Source of the DNA: JAPOUP01 sp965201085
Lineage (GTDB): Bacteria; Pseudomonadota; Alphaproteobacteria; Rhodobacterales; Rhodobacteraceae
Direction of reading: 5' to 3'
Length of the DNA: 64,000 bases
Assembly: GCA_965201085.1 (NCBI GenBank)
Contig: CBDAVS010000010.1
Coordinates: 323,794 to 387,793 of the forward strand
Part shown: in pieces, positions 52,985 to 62,762 of the stretch
Position numbering within the stretch: the first letter of the stretch is position 1
Layout of the letters: each line of letters begins with the position of its first letter
Notes under the pieces: model-generated
Told to the model about the DNA's origin: nothing
What the model saw: only the letters and a program-made list of their open reading frames with translations
The model's database searches: none
Translations under genes and position numbers: made by a program

Positions 52985-55351
52985 ATGAATGCTATCCCAC
53001 TATCTATGAGCGAAATCACCGACGACCCCAATATCGAGCCCGCTGTTAGCGTTGAGCCGCTCAGTCGCGCTATCGGTGATCGGTATCTGACCTACGCGCT
53101 GTCCACCATCATGCATCGTGCGCTGCCCGATGCCCGTGATGGCCTCAAACCGGTACATCGACGCATTCTTTACGCGATGAGGGAACTGCGGCTCGGCTCC
53201 GGCGGTGGGTTCCGTAAATCGGCGAAGATCAGCGGCGACGTGATGGGAAACTACCATCCGCATGGTGACGGTGCGATCTACGACGCCATGGTGCGGCTGG
53301 CTCAGGAATTCAACATGCGCTATCCGTTGGTAGACGGGCAGGGGAATTTCGGCAATATCGATGGCGACAACGCCGCTGCCAGTCGCTATACCGAGGCACG
53401 GATGACGGTCGTGGCGGAAGTCCTGATGGAGGGCTTGGACGAGGATGCCGTTGATTTTCGAGACAATTACGATGGTACGCTGAAGGAACCCGTCGTCTTT
53501 CCAGCGACCTTTCCAAATCTGCTGGCCAACGGTGCGAGCGGGATTGCCGTTGGTATGGCGACAAACGTTCCACCGCATAACATCTTCGAGCTTTGCGACG
53601 CATGCCTTCACCTGATTAAATCGCCGGACGCCCGTGATGACACGCTGCTGAAGTTCGTTAAGGGGCCGGATTTTCCAACCGGAGGCGTTATCGTGGAGCC
53701 ACGGGACAGCATTGCACAGAGCTATCGAAGCGGTCGCGGCGCATTTCGTCTTCGTGCCAGACACGAGATCGAGATCTTGGGTCGGAACCAGTGGCAGGTT
53801 GTCGTAACCGAAATCCCTTACCAGGTACAGAAAGCAAAACTGATCGAACGAATAGCCGAACTCATCAATAACAAAAAAATTCCGATTCTGGCGGATGTCC
53901 GGGATGAGAGCGCCGAAGATATCAGGCTCGTTCTTGAACCGAAATCCAGGAATGTTGATCCGGACGTTTTGATGGAAATGCTCTATCGGAATTCGGATCT
54001 CGAGATCAGGTTCAGTCTCAATATGAATGTGCTGTTGGACGGACGAACGCCGAAGGTCTGCTCGCTGAAGGAAGCGCTGAGTGCATGGCTCGAACATCGT
54101 CGCGATGTATTGATGCGCAGGACCAGACATCGACTCGGAAAGATAGATCTAAGGCTGGAAGTGCTCGAAGGGTTCATTGTCGCCTTTTTGCATCTCGACC
54201 GCGTGATCGAAATCATCCGCTATGACGAAAATCCAAAGTCGGCGCTTATGCGCGAGGACTGGTCACGCGACTTCGTGCGCGCCGGATCCGAGCGCGCCTA
54301 TGTCACTCCACCTGCCGGGAATCCGAGCGCCAACGGGCTCTCCGAGACGCAGGCTGATGCCATACTGAATATGCGTCTGAGATCACTGAGGCGGCTGGAG
54401 GAGATGGGTCTGCGCAGCGAGCGTGACGACCTGATGCGGGAGCGGGTCGAACTTGAGGATCTGCTCGAAGACGGGTGTCTGCAGCAGGCTAGCATCGCCG
54501 AAGAGATACGTGGGGTCAGAAAGAAGTTTGGAAATGACTGCGAAGCCGGCGGACGCCGCACCGGCTTTGCAGAAGCTGCGGAGATTGGAGACGTGCCGTT
54601 GGAGGCGATGGTTGAACGCGAACCGATAACCATCGTCTGTTCAAGGATGGGATGGATCCGGGCCATGAAAGGACATCTCCCCCTCGATCAGGAACTCAAA
54701 TTCAGAGACGGAGACAAGGGTCGGTATGTCCTTCATGCCGAGACAACGGACAGGCTGCTTGTTTTCGGGACGAATGGCAGGTTCTACACGCTCTCCGCGT
54801 CAAATCTACCAGGTGGCCGAGGCATGGGCGAACCCGTCCGGCTGATGGTCGATTTACCGAACGAGGCCGACATCATCGCGCTCATCATCCACAGGCCGGG
54901 GCGTAAACTGGTGGTCGCGTCGAGCGCAGGGAACGGATTCATCGTACCTGAGGAAGAAGTCGTAGCGCAGACACGCAACGGAAAACAGGTCCTTAACCTG
55001 CGGGACGAAGACTCAGCTCGGGCCTGCACACAACTTGAAGGTGACCATGTCGCGGTGGTTGGCAGCGATGGAAGGTTTCTGGTCTTCGCAGCCGATGAGC
55101 TTCCGGAAATGTCACGTGGCAAGGGCGTGCGGTTGCAGAAATATGGACGGACAGGCGGAAAGCAGCGAGCATTAGGTATCGAAGTCGGTCTTTCGGATAT
55201 TGCAACCTTCAACTTCGCTGAAGGGCTGTCGTGGTCGATGGGCGGCGGCAAGACCCGCCATCAGGCGGATATGTCCTCCTGGAAGGCGAAGCGTGCGAGC
55301 GCCGGAAGTCGACCTCCATATGGATTCCCCAAGGACAATCTCTTTTGCTGA
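52985..55351 (+). CDS. parC: DNA topoisomerase IV subunit A
   Basis: A 788-residue type IIA topoisomerase subunit that cuts and rejoins DNA to decatenate chromosomes with ParE. Seen are RALPDARDGLKPVHRRILYA, KISGDVMGNYHPHGDGAIYD, PLVDGQGNFGNIDGDNAAAS and the catalytic Tyr in AASRYTEARM (about 135). The C-terminal beta-propeller is shorter than in GyrA and lacks a GyrA box, which supports ParC. At the quinolone-determining position (E. coli Ser80) the residue is Gly 96. ATG 53006 is an alternative start. Intact. Confidence 0.94.
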   Translation: MNAIPLSMSEITDDPNIEPAVSVEPLSRAIGDRYLTYALSTIMHRALPDARDGLKPVHRRILYAMRELRLGSGGGFRKSAKISGDVMGNYHPHGDGAIYDAMVRLAQEFNMRYPLVDGQGNFGNIDGDNAAASRYTEARMTVVAEVLMEGLDEDAVDFRDNYDGTLKEPVVFPATFPNLLANGASGIAVGMATNVPPHNIFELCDACLHLIKSPDARDDTLLKFVKGPDFPTGGVIVEPRDSIAQSYRSGRGAFRLRARHEIEILGRNQWQVVVTEIPYQVQKAKLIERIAELINNKKIPILADVRDESAEDIRLVLEPKSRNVDPDVLMEMLYRNSDLEIRFSLNMNVLLDGRTPKVCSLKEALSAWLEHRRDVLMRRTRHRLGKIDLRLEVLEGFIVAFLHLDRVIEIIRYDENPKSALMREDWSRDFVRAGSERAYVTPPAGNPSANGLSETQADAILNMRLRSLRRLEEMGLRSERDDLMRERVELEDLLEDGCLQQASIAEEIRGVRKKFGNDCEAGGRRTGFAEAAEIGDVPLEAMVEREPITIVCSRMGWIRAMKGHLPLDQELKFRDGDKGRYVLHAETTDRLLVFGTNGRFYTLSASNLPGGRGMGEPVRLMVDLPNEADIIALIIHRPGRKLVVASSAGNGFIVPEEEVVAQTRNGKQVLNLRDEDSARACTQLEGDHVAVVGSDGRFLVFAADELPEMSRGKGVRLQKYGRTGGKQRALGIEVGLSDIATFNFAEGLSWSMGGGKTRHQADMSSWKAKRASAGSRPPYGFPKDNLFC

Positions 55352-55644
55352 ACGGAGTCCAGTTTTCCGGCATCATTGTCAGGTAGGCCAGGTTTCCTCG
55401 ACTGGAATGGAGCGGCTGGTGGATACGGCAGCCGGCTCCTGATGCGCAAGGACTTCGGTCGGTGACGCGCCCGTAACACCAAAAGCCGGAAGGTGTCGAA
55501 GCGGGCTGGATAGTCTGCCGTTGCGCCCGTCGAAACGCTCGCCGTAATTCGAATACGACCGGGCGGATACGGAGCGGGCGTCGTTTCACGGTGCATCGGA
55601 GGTATGAAGCCAGCCAGCAACGGTGATCGATGCCCGCACATATC
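55352..55644. other. Intergenic, no gene seen
   Basis: About 290 bases between parC and ISNCY copy C. Nothing recognised. Confidence 0.5.
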
Positions 55645-55685
55645 TAGTGTCCACCAGAAAACTGCCAGGCTGCGGTTTTTTGGGG

Positions 55686-57044
55686 CCCCACTTCCAGTCC
55701 GAAGTGCAACACCGGCCCGCCTCCTCCGCTCGGGCCACGCCCTCGCTCCGGAGGCGGGCCGGTGTTGAGGGATTTTCCGGCCAGGGCCCCGGATTCCACG
55801 CGGAATACGGCGGCTGTCCCTTCGGATCGGAGCGTAACCGGGCCTCCCGGCGGCGGCAGGGCCCCGCGGCGGGAGGTGGCGCGCCCGTCCGGGCGAGGGA
55901 AGGGGTGGCCCGACCGAAACCGGGCGGGCGCGCCTGCGGAATTCCCTCTCCCCCGTCGGCCGACGGGGCGAAGCGCCTCAGGGAGGCCGCGCCCGCGCGA
56001 AAGCCTCCGCCGGCGTCAGGTAGCCGAGCGCCTTGCGGGGGCGCGCGTTCAGGATGTCCTGGACCCGCTTCACGCGGGCGTCCGTGACCTGCCGCAGGTC
56101 GGTCCCCTTCGGCAGGTACTGGGGCGGCGGCCCGTTGGTGTGCCCGTTCAGGCCCCGCTCCCACGAGTGGTAGGGCGTCGGGAGGAGGAAGTCGGCCTCC
56201 AGCGCCTTCGCCACCTTCGCGTGCCCCGCGAACTCCCTGCCGCTGTCCGCCGTGATCGTGTGGACCCTGGCGCCGAGCCCCTTGAGAAGGTCGGTCATCG
56301 CCCCGCCGACCGCCTCCGCCCTCTTTCCGTCAACCCGTCGGACAGGCGTGAATTCCGGGCATCTGTCCACAGGCGACACCACCGCACCGCCGTTTCCCCC
56401 GCCGATCACCGTGTCCGCTTCCCAGTCGCCGATTCCCGCCTTCGCCCCGACCTCTTTCGGGCGCTCCGGGATGTCCCTCCGGCCCGCGTGGCGGCCACCC
56501 TTCCGGTCCGGTTTCTTTCCCCGCCGCCGCAGGTGCCCGCAAGGCGTTCCTCCGTCCCCGCCGTCCGCGCGTACGAGGTCGTATATCCGCTGACGGCCGA
56601 CCATGCCGGGGTCCTCCAGCCGGAGACGCCCCGAGACCTGTTCCGGGCTCCAGCCCTCCTCCAGCTTCGCCACGACCTTCGCCCAGCGCTCCTCCGTCAG
56701 CTTCCCCGGGACCGAAGAGGCCCCGCTCCGGCGCCCGGTGGCCTTCCTCCACGCCTGTCCCTGCCGGTATCCCCGCCCGCCGCCGTTGCGTCGGATCTCC
56801 CGCGATATGGTGGCCGGATGGCGGCCCGGCCGCCTGGCGATGGCCCCGTCCGAAAGCCCGCTTTTCCCCGTCGCGTATATCCGGCATCTTTCGTCGAAGG
56901 TCAGATGACGGTAGCCCTCGGGCATGACACTCTCCTATCCTGAGCACAGGGACTGTCGCCGTTATCTGGCCGATTCGCAGGATGCCGCACCCGAAACGCG
57001 GCTTCCCACCATCAACGGTGTTGCACTTCAGAGCGGAACGGGGG
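55686..57044 (-). mobile_element. IS30-family element, copy 2
   Basis: About 1359 bases, opposite orientation to copy 1 relative to the ISNCY element it entered. The end CCCCACTTCCAGTCCGAAGT is at the left and CCCCCGTTCCGCTCTGAAGT, inward, at the right. GGG(G) flanks both sides, consistent with a 3-base duplication; the exact edge is blurred by a run of nine G at 57040-57048. The subterminal palindrome (55708-55766) is kept. Confidence 0.85.
55978..56925 (-). CDS. IS30-family transposase, catalytic Glu lost
   Basis: A 315-residue frame, MPEGYRHLTFDERCRIYATG to LTPAEAFARARPP. The first two catalytic Asp are kept (IGDWEADTVIGGG, HTITADSGREF) but the third motif reads WERGLNGHTNGPPPQYLPKG, with Gly where copy 1 has the catalytic Glu, so the enzyme should be inactive despite the open frame. 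It also lacks six residues in the GRR region relative to copy 1. Confidence 0.88.
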   Translation of the reverse strand: MPEGYRHLTFDERCRIYATGKSGLSDGAIARRPGRHPATISREIRRNGGGRGYRQGQAWRKATGRRSGASSVPGKLTEERWAKVVAKLEEGWSPEQVSGRLRLEDPGMVGRQRIYDLVRADGGDGGTPCGHLRRRGKKPDRKGGRHAGRRDIPERPKEVGAKAGIGDWEADTVIGGGNGGAVVSPVDRCPEFTPVRRVDGKRAEAVGGAMTDLLKGLGARVHTITADSGREFAGHAKVAKALEADFLLPTPYHSWERGLNGHTNGPPPQYLPKGTDLRQVTDARVKRVQDILNARPRKALGYLTPAEAFARARPP

Positions 57045-57658
57045 GGGGTAAATGACGGAATTCGCCTTGCGAAGAATCACCGGATATGCCAGTCAGGGTA
57101 TGCCGCGGAATCCGCCAATCCTCCCCTCGGGAGGCCCCCATGCGCAGGGTCCACGACACCCAGCGGCGGCCCGGCGCCCCCGACATCAGGAGGATCAGGC
57201 TGAACGTGAAATCGAGGGACGACATCCCGGCGATCCTGATCGGCCTCCAGGACCCCTGCAGCGACGAAGGGACCCGAAAGCGGCTGTTCGGGCTTCCGGA
57301 CAGGATGGTGCTGCCCGGAAGGAGCCGCCGGGTCGGCAGGCCGGGGATGGAGCCGTTGACCATCCCGGTGCCGGGGGTCGTGAAGCAGGGTCCCGGGTGC
57401 GATTTCGACCGGCTTCAGGAACCGGCGAACCAACACATCCCGATCCGGCGGAGGCCGGAGGCCGGACCACGGCCCGTGGGACGTGGACGGATACGGATAC
57501 GGATACCGGCGTCTGGTTGACAGCGTGTCGCTCCTCACGCCGGAACTCCTCGCCGAGGTCGGAAGGATGGTCGTGGAGAGGGGCCACAGGGTGGCCGGAA
57601 AAAAGGGGATTATATACGGTAGTGCCCATCCGGGCTTTTCATACCGGTCGCCTTCGGT

Positions 57659-57841
57659 TCAGTTTTTGCGGAAATCGCGGCGCGGCGCACCCCCTTTGAG
57701 GACCGCCTTTACCAACCTTTCCGGCGTTACGGATACGCTGACATCCCGCAGCATGTCATGTTTTGTCGGCTGATACCTGCCCGACCCATTCACAGGCTTA
57801 ACAGGTGCCTTTCCACTAGGCTCAACCTTCTCTCTTTTCAT
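57659..57841 (-). CDS. Small conserved IS1595 passenger protein (copy 2)
   Basis: Identical to the 60-residue product of 2131-2313 (MKREKVEPSGK, RYQPTKHDMLRDVSVSVTPE), with the same GGAGTTGATC ribosome site. An upstream ATG at 57856 is the alternative start. Confidence 0.7.
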   Translation of the reverse strand: MKREKVEPSGKAPVKPVNGSGRYQPTKHDMLRDVSVSVTPERLVKAVLKGGAPRRDFRKN

Positions 57842-57870
57842 GATCAACTCCGTCATTTGATTTCCTCCTG

Positions 57871-59294
57871 TTACGCCGCGAGCCTCGTTATCAGGTATTC
57901 CATGCCTCTGTCGCCTTTGACCGAGTTGCAATGTCCGCACAGAAGCTGAAGGTTTCCGATGTGGTCGGTTCCGCCCTTCGATCGCGGGATGATGTGGTCG
58001 ACCGTGAGGTTCCGCATCTGGAAATGCTCTCCGCATGCGTTGCAGTGCCCGCCCTGCTCGCCATACAGGGTCCGCCTGTTCCTCACGTGATTGTAGCGGA
58101 TCAGCTTCCCGATATCGGTGCGCTGCGGGATGTCCGTGCGGTTGACCACCGTATGGTGCGCGAACATGCCAAGCTCATTCCTGAGCCGCAGCAGCACCAG
58201 TTCAGCGGCCTTCGGCGAGACGTCAATCCCAACCCATTACCGGTTAAGGTCCTGCGCCGCTATGCACGCCGTCGCGCAGCCGCAGAACGGGTCCAGAACC
58301 ATTTCGCCTTCGTTTGATGACGCGAGGATGATGCGCTTCAGTAGCGCAAGCGGCTTCTGGGTCGGGTAGCCGGTGCGCTCTCTGGACGCCCCCTGAACGC
58401 CGGGAATGTCCGTCATGACATCTGCCACGCGAACGCCTTTGGTTGTTGACAGATACCGTTTGAATCTCGGCATTGTTCCTCTTTCAGGGAAATAGATCAT
58501 ATCCTGTGAATGAAGCCAATCAAGCCGTTCCTGGGTTGTCATGGCACTCCAGTCGTCTGGGCATTCCAGCCCTTCCGGCAATGCAGTGGGGCAAACCCAA
58601 TGCAGGCCCCTTTCAGTGGGATCAATGTCCCGCCACGGCATTCCGGAGTATCCATTTGTGGTCCCCTGCGCAGTCAGCGGCTGTGTGTGGAAATGGCCTC
58701 GGCTGTCGTTTTCCTAAAGTGTTTATGGATATAATCCTTCGAGTAAGGCGCAAAGACTGCGTTCACCGTTGTTTCTGGATTTCTGGCATATGCCAACACT
58801 GTGTCATGCACCCTTCCAATCTGATATGCTGATGCGGTTGGCGCGTTGGTCCTCTTCCATATTATTTCGTTCCTGAAATTCGATTTTCCAAACACGGCGT
58901 CCATGACCGGTTTGAGATAGTGGCTCATGGTCGGATCGCAGTGGAGATATATGCTGCCGGTCGGCTTGAGGATGCGCCGCATCTCAAGGAGTCGCGCGGC
59001 CATGTAGATCAGATAGGCCTTATCGCTTTTGGTCATGGCCGCGGCGATGACCCGGTTAAGGGCCGGTTCCTTCGCCTCGATCAGGTCAAGCCATGCGATG
59101 TCCACGTCCGCCAGCGTCCACGTGTCCCTGAACGCCGCCCCCGCCGCTTCGCTACCGATCGGCGCCGCGTAGTTGGTTTTCGAGTTGAACGGCGGATCAA
59201 GGTAGATCAGGTCAACAGACGCGCTGTTCATGCCTCGCATGATCGGGAGATTGTCACCCGTCCAGACCGTCTGGTTGGACCAGTTAGCTTCCAC
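57871..59294 (-). pseudogene. Methyltransferase-HNH fusion, frameshifted (copy 2)
   Basis: Carries the same -1 frameshift at the four-A run and the same in-frame TAA before WVGID as the copy at 2343-3766. One residue differs near the join (Glu for Gly before RTGYPTQKP). Since the lesions are shared, the parent element was already defective in this gene when it transposed. Confidence 0.8.
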
Positions 59295-59297
59295 CGG

Positions 59298-60275
59298 TCA
59301 GTGCCTCGCCCCGGAGGGGAGTCCGTTGTCGGCGATCAGATCCATGTAGCGCAGCCGCCTGCCGTCCATACCGCCGACCATGGATCGCATCTGGTCAATT
59401 GTGTCGGCTTCCCTGACGTTGTGCCTTCCGACGAATTCCCGGACGTATCGGTTCATGTGCTTTCTGCTCATCTTGTGGAAGGTGCCTTTGTGCGCCCTCT
59501 TGAGCATTGACCAGAAGGACTCCATGCCGTTGGTGTAGACCTTGCCCTTGACGTATTCGCCTGCGCTGTGGCTAACGCTTTCATGCCGCCGCCTGATCCC
59601 GACATAGCCTTTCGCGTCGTCGGTATAGACCTGCGCTTTCGGTTCGGTGCGTTCCTCGACGAAGCCCTGAAGCGTCTTTGCCTTTGTGTCCGTCACCACC
59701 CTGGCGGCAACCTGGCCGGTGTCGCGGTCCTTGACGCCAGCCACTGCCGTCTTGCCAACCGTTCCACGTCCGGCCTTCAGTCTGTCATTCGCGTGCTTGT
59801 TCCGTTCCCTGCCGCCCATATAGGTTTCGTCGGCTTCCACGGGACCTACAAACGGAAGGCTGACTCCATCATCCTCAAGCGCCTTCCGCAGTCGCATGGC
59901 AAGGTGCCATGCCGATTTCTGGGTTATCTCAAGATCGCGGTGCAGTTTCATGCTGGAAACCCCCTTGAGGTTTGTCGACATAAGGTAAATCGCGATCGCC
60001 CATACCTTGAAGCCCAGATTGGACGCTTCCATGCATGTTCCGGTGCGAACCGAAAACCGTTTGCGGCACCCCTTTTCCCTGCATCGGTAAGGCATCGTTT
60101 TGTGCTGGGCACCGGAAAGAACACGGACGGATCCGCAGTGTGGGCAGTGCGGACCTTCCGGCCAACGCTCTTTCACAAACCATTCCTCGGCGGCCGCGTC
60201 ATCGGGAAACATCATGAAAAGGCCTGTTAGGCTAATGCCTTTGCGGTGGTGCTTGCCAGGTGCTTTCTGTGCCAT
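59298..60275 (-). CDS. IS1595-family transposase (copy 2)
   Basis: 325 residues, complete, with zinc ribbon CPHCGSVRV and CREKGC, and catalytic ADETYMGG, VYTDD and YTNGMESFW. It differs from copy 1 mainly at residues about 160-215 (DRLKAGRG, KTAVAGVKDRDTGQVAARVV, TEPKAQVYTD), where it matches the second-subtype transposase at 36504-37475. Confidence 0.93.
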   Translation of the reverse strand: MAQKAPGKHHRKGISLTGLFMMFPDDAAAEEWFVKERWPEGPHCPHCGSVRVLSGAQHKTMPYRCREKGCRKRFSVRTGTCMEASNLGFKVWAIAIYLMSTNLKGVSSMKLHRDLEITQKSAWHLAMRLRKALEDDGVSLPFVGPVEADETYMGGRERNKHANDRLKAGRGTVGKTAVAGVKDRDTGQVAARVVTDTKAKTLQGFVEERTEPKAQVYTDDAKGYVGIRRRHESVSHSAGEYVKGKVYTNGMESFWSMLKRAHKGTFHKMSRKHMNRYVREFVGRHNVREADTIDQMRSMVGGMDGRRLRYMDLIADNGLPSGARH

Positions 60276-61599
60276 GCCTGATTCCTTTCTTGGGCATCAT
60301 TGTATATGCCGCTTATAAGGCAGTCAACAGAAAATGGGCACTAACGTATATAATCCCCGGAAAAAAGCCTGGCGCCGCGTCGCGCGGCCGCCGTCATTCC
60401 TTCGTGGCCGGGACCGACGTCCACCATCCGACCGACCGCAGCCTGCTGATGGACGCGGCGCGGTGCATGGTCCGGGACGTGTCCCGGGCCTGCGGGGGGC
60501 TGGGGCTACGCGGCTGGCGGCGGAAGGAATACCTTTGCGGAAAGCTCCGGAAAGGCTACCTCCGGGTGGCCACGTCACGGCCCGCCAACCCGCGCCCGAG
60601 GGACGTGGAGGCGCCGCTCCGCCTCGCCCTGAAGCTGGCGGACAGGGCGGAGGCCGGCCGCGCGGAGATCGACGGTATGTCGGGTATCCCGGGCCCATCG
60701 GACAGTATCCGGGGCTTCATCGGCCATGTCAGGCCCCGGGCGGACCTGACCGGACGGCGGATCCTGAAGGGAGGGACGGTCCCGCACCGCGGGAAGGTGC
60801 ACCCGATATCAGGGCCGCACACCCGCTGGATATCGAAGGGAAAGGCCGGGGTCCCGGTGGAGCCCGGCGTTCCGGTCCGCGTCCCTGAGGACCGTCACGG
60901 ATTCCTCCTGCACCATTCGGTGATGTGGGAGGGGAGCGACGTGGACGTGGCGGTCCCCATGGGCGGGGAGGCGCGGGCCCGGTTCCCCGACCTGTCGGTG
61001 GTGAGCTTCGACCGCGGTCCGCACAGCCCCCCGGACCGGCTGGGGCCTGCCGGGATGCCGGAGCCGCCGCGATGCCCCGCAGGGGCAGGCTGTCGAAGGC
61101 GGACCGCGTCCGGGAAAGCGGGGAGGCGTTCCGCGGGGCGCGGCGCGCCCACGCCGCCGGCGGGTCGGCCATCAACAACCTGGAGCACCGTGGCCTCGAC
61201 CGGGTGCGGAGCCACGGAAAGGAGGGTTTCGCCGGCGCCGTGGCGCTGGCGGTGCCGGCGCGGACGTCCACCGCCCCGGCCTGATGCTCCGGGAGAGGGA
61301 GCGCCCCGTGCTCCCCGCCGCCGCCTGACCGGGGCGTCCACCGGTGAACCGGCCCATGGAAGGCCCCGCCGCTGCGGGGCCCGCACCGGCGTGCCCGCGG
61401 GCCGGCGGAGGCCCGGATGTTCACCATATGTTCCCGCCACCGACCGTCTCGTCGAAGCCCCGGGCGGCGCTCCGACGGGCCCGGCCAGGGTCCCGTGAAG
61501 CCGGAATCCGCCGGATTCGGCCCGATCCCCGGAAAAACACGGGGTTTTCTGGCGGACACTAGATAATCCGGCGGACGTCGGTCCGTATTTGGGGTCTTA

Positions 61600-62557
61600 G
61601 AGTTTGAATCATAAGTCACTGATATCATTAAACTATTGTTTTTCATGGAGTTGACGCCCTCGCCACCCGCCTGAGCAGGAACCGGCAGGCGGCCAGCTGC
61701 GCCCATGCCAGCGAGTTCTCACTGAGCCTTTCGTAATCTTTCGACAGGCGGCGGCACCGGCCCATCCAGGCGAAGGTCCGCTCCACCACCCAGCGGCGGT
61801 AGAGAACCGTGAACCCTTTGACATTCTTCGGTTTTTCGACGATCCTGATCACGTTCGACAACCCCATCCCCTCAAGCCGGTCCCGCAGCTTCGGACCCGC
61901 GTAGCCACCGTCGGCGAACAGCCTACACACCGTGGGCACCGTCTCCAGCAGCTTCGCGATCAGGTCCGGTGCGCCGTCCCGGTCCTGGATGTTGGCGGTG
62001 TGAACCGTCATGACGATCGGTGTGCCGTCGGCGTCCACGATCAGGTGCCTTTTCCTCCCCTTCACCTTCTTCCCGGCGTCGTAGCCGCGGGGCCCGCCGC
62101 TCTCCGTGGTCTTCACCGACTGGCTGTCGATCGAGGCGGCGGTCGGCTCCGCGGAGCGCCCCGAACACCGCCGCGCGAGGTCCCGGAGACGATGCACGAG
62201 ACGCTCCAGGAGCCCGCTCCGCCGCCATGCGTAAAAATAGTTCCGGTCGGTGGAAAACGGTGGATATCCAGAGGGTAACGCGCGCCACTGGCATCCCGTG
62301 GACAGGATATACTGGACCGCGTCGAACACCGACCGAAGGTCGACCTCGCGCGGCCGTCCCATCCTTCCCTGCTTCGGCAGCATCGGCTCGATGATGGTCC
62401 ATTCGGCGTCGGTCAGATCGTTTTGACTGTGGTCGTCCGGGCGCTTATGGAGCTGTTGGGTGGTCCTGTTCCAGGGCATGGCGATCTCCGGATTTGGTTG
62501 CTTTCACCAACCGGAATGCCACATCCTGCGGGACCACTCAACTTATGGAACAAACTC
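61600..62557 (-). mobile_element. IS5-family element (subtype a) with complete transposase
   Basis: 958 bases, ends GAGTTTGAATCATAAGTCAC and inward GAGTTTGTTCCATAAGTTGA, TTA on both sides (61597-61599, 62558-62560). It is about 45 bases shorter than the other subtype a copies and has the only fully typical transposase, so it is closest to an active source. Confidence 0.92.
61643..62479 (-). CDS. IS5-family transposase, complete
   Basis: A 278-residue single-frame transposase, MPWNRTTQQLHKRPDDHSQN to FLLRRVARASTP. The N-terminal DUF4096-like region is EWTIIEPMLPKQGRMGRPRE. The DDE residues lie in SIDSQSVKTTESGG, RLFADGGYAGPKLRDRLEGM and RWVVERTFAWMGRCRRLSKD. Compared with the other copies it keeps Lys, Tyr and Asn where they carry Arg, His and Gly, suggesting it is the least mutated member. 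Confidence 0.93.
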   Translation of the reverse strand: MPWNRTTQQLHKRPDDHSQNDLTDAEWTIIEPMLPKQGRMGRPREVDLRSVFDAVQYILSTGCQWRALPSGYPPFSTDRNYFYAWRRSGLLERLVHRLRDLARRCSGRSAEPTAASIDSQSVKTTESGGPRGYDAGKKVKGRKRHLIVDADGTPIVMTVHTANIQDRDGAPDLIAKLLETVPTVCRLFADGGYAGPKLRDRLEGMGLSNVIRIVEKPKNVKGFTVLYRRWVVERTFAWMGRCRRLSKDYERLSENSLAWAQLAACRFLLRRVARASTP

Positions 62558-62762
62558 TTAGAATTCTCATGACCGCGGTTTGGTGAACGGAGGTGGAATT
62601 TCGCCTGTCCGCTGGAAGAATGGCTATGCGCCTGCCCGTACCGATGGCCAGGTTGGCGCCCGGACACCGGTACCTTTGCGGATCCATCGAGTTCCCAGGT
62701 TCGGAATTCCGATCGCATGTAGAACCTTGGGGTCTAGGCCCGGAACCGCACCCCGGGACCGA
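62558..62762. other. Region after uvrB, no gene seen
   Basis: About 200 bases between the IS5 and the uvrB stop. No terminator with a U run was found. Confidence 0.5.

Larger units (their letters stand above)
57605..60358 (-). mobile_element. IS1595-family element with methyltransferase-HNH passenger, copy 2
   Basis: 2754 bases, the same length and ends as copy 1, with a different 8-base target duplication GGAAAAAA (57597-57604 and 60359-60366), proving an independent transposition. It is inserted in the ISNCY transposase gene between VAGK and the following codons. Passenger genes differ from copy 1 by only a few bases, while the transposase has a cluster of differences. Confidence 0.94.
57140..61283 (+). 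pseudogene. ISNCY-like transposase, split by IS1595 (copy C)
   Basis: The best-kept ISNCY transposase here. Before the IS1595: MRRVHDTQRRPGAPDIRRIR, SRDDIPAILIGLQDPCSDEG, RPGMEPLTIPVPGVVKQGPG, VDSVSLLTPELLAEVGRMVV, HRVAGKK. After it: RRHSFVAGTDVHHPTDRSLL, DSIRGFIGHVRPRADLTGRR, HTRWISKGKAGVPVEPGVPV, SDVDVAVPMGGEARARFPDL, then a frameshift near 61085 to GRLSKADRVRESGEAFRGAR and INNLEHRGLDRVRSHGKEGF. A frameshift near 57510 also separates the N-terminal part. Confidence 0.68.
55645..61561 (+). mobile_element. ISNCY-like element, copy C, with nested IS30 and IS1595
   Basis: Left end TAGTGTCCACCAGAAAACTG and right end inward TAGTGTCCGCCAGAAAACCC. The flanks extend the symmetry: TATC before the left end and GATA after the right. 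IS30 (55686-57044) lies 40 bases inside the left end and IS1595 (57605-60358) in the transposase gene. Remaining ISNCY parts are 55645-55685, 57045-57604 and 60359-61561; without the guests the element is about 1.8 kb. Confidence 0.77.

Noticed and set aside
22120..62557. Repeats that might suggest a CRISPR array
   Set aside because: All repeated sequences found are IS ends or whole IS copies; there are no short, regularly spaced repeats.
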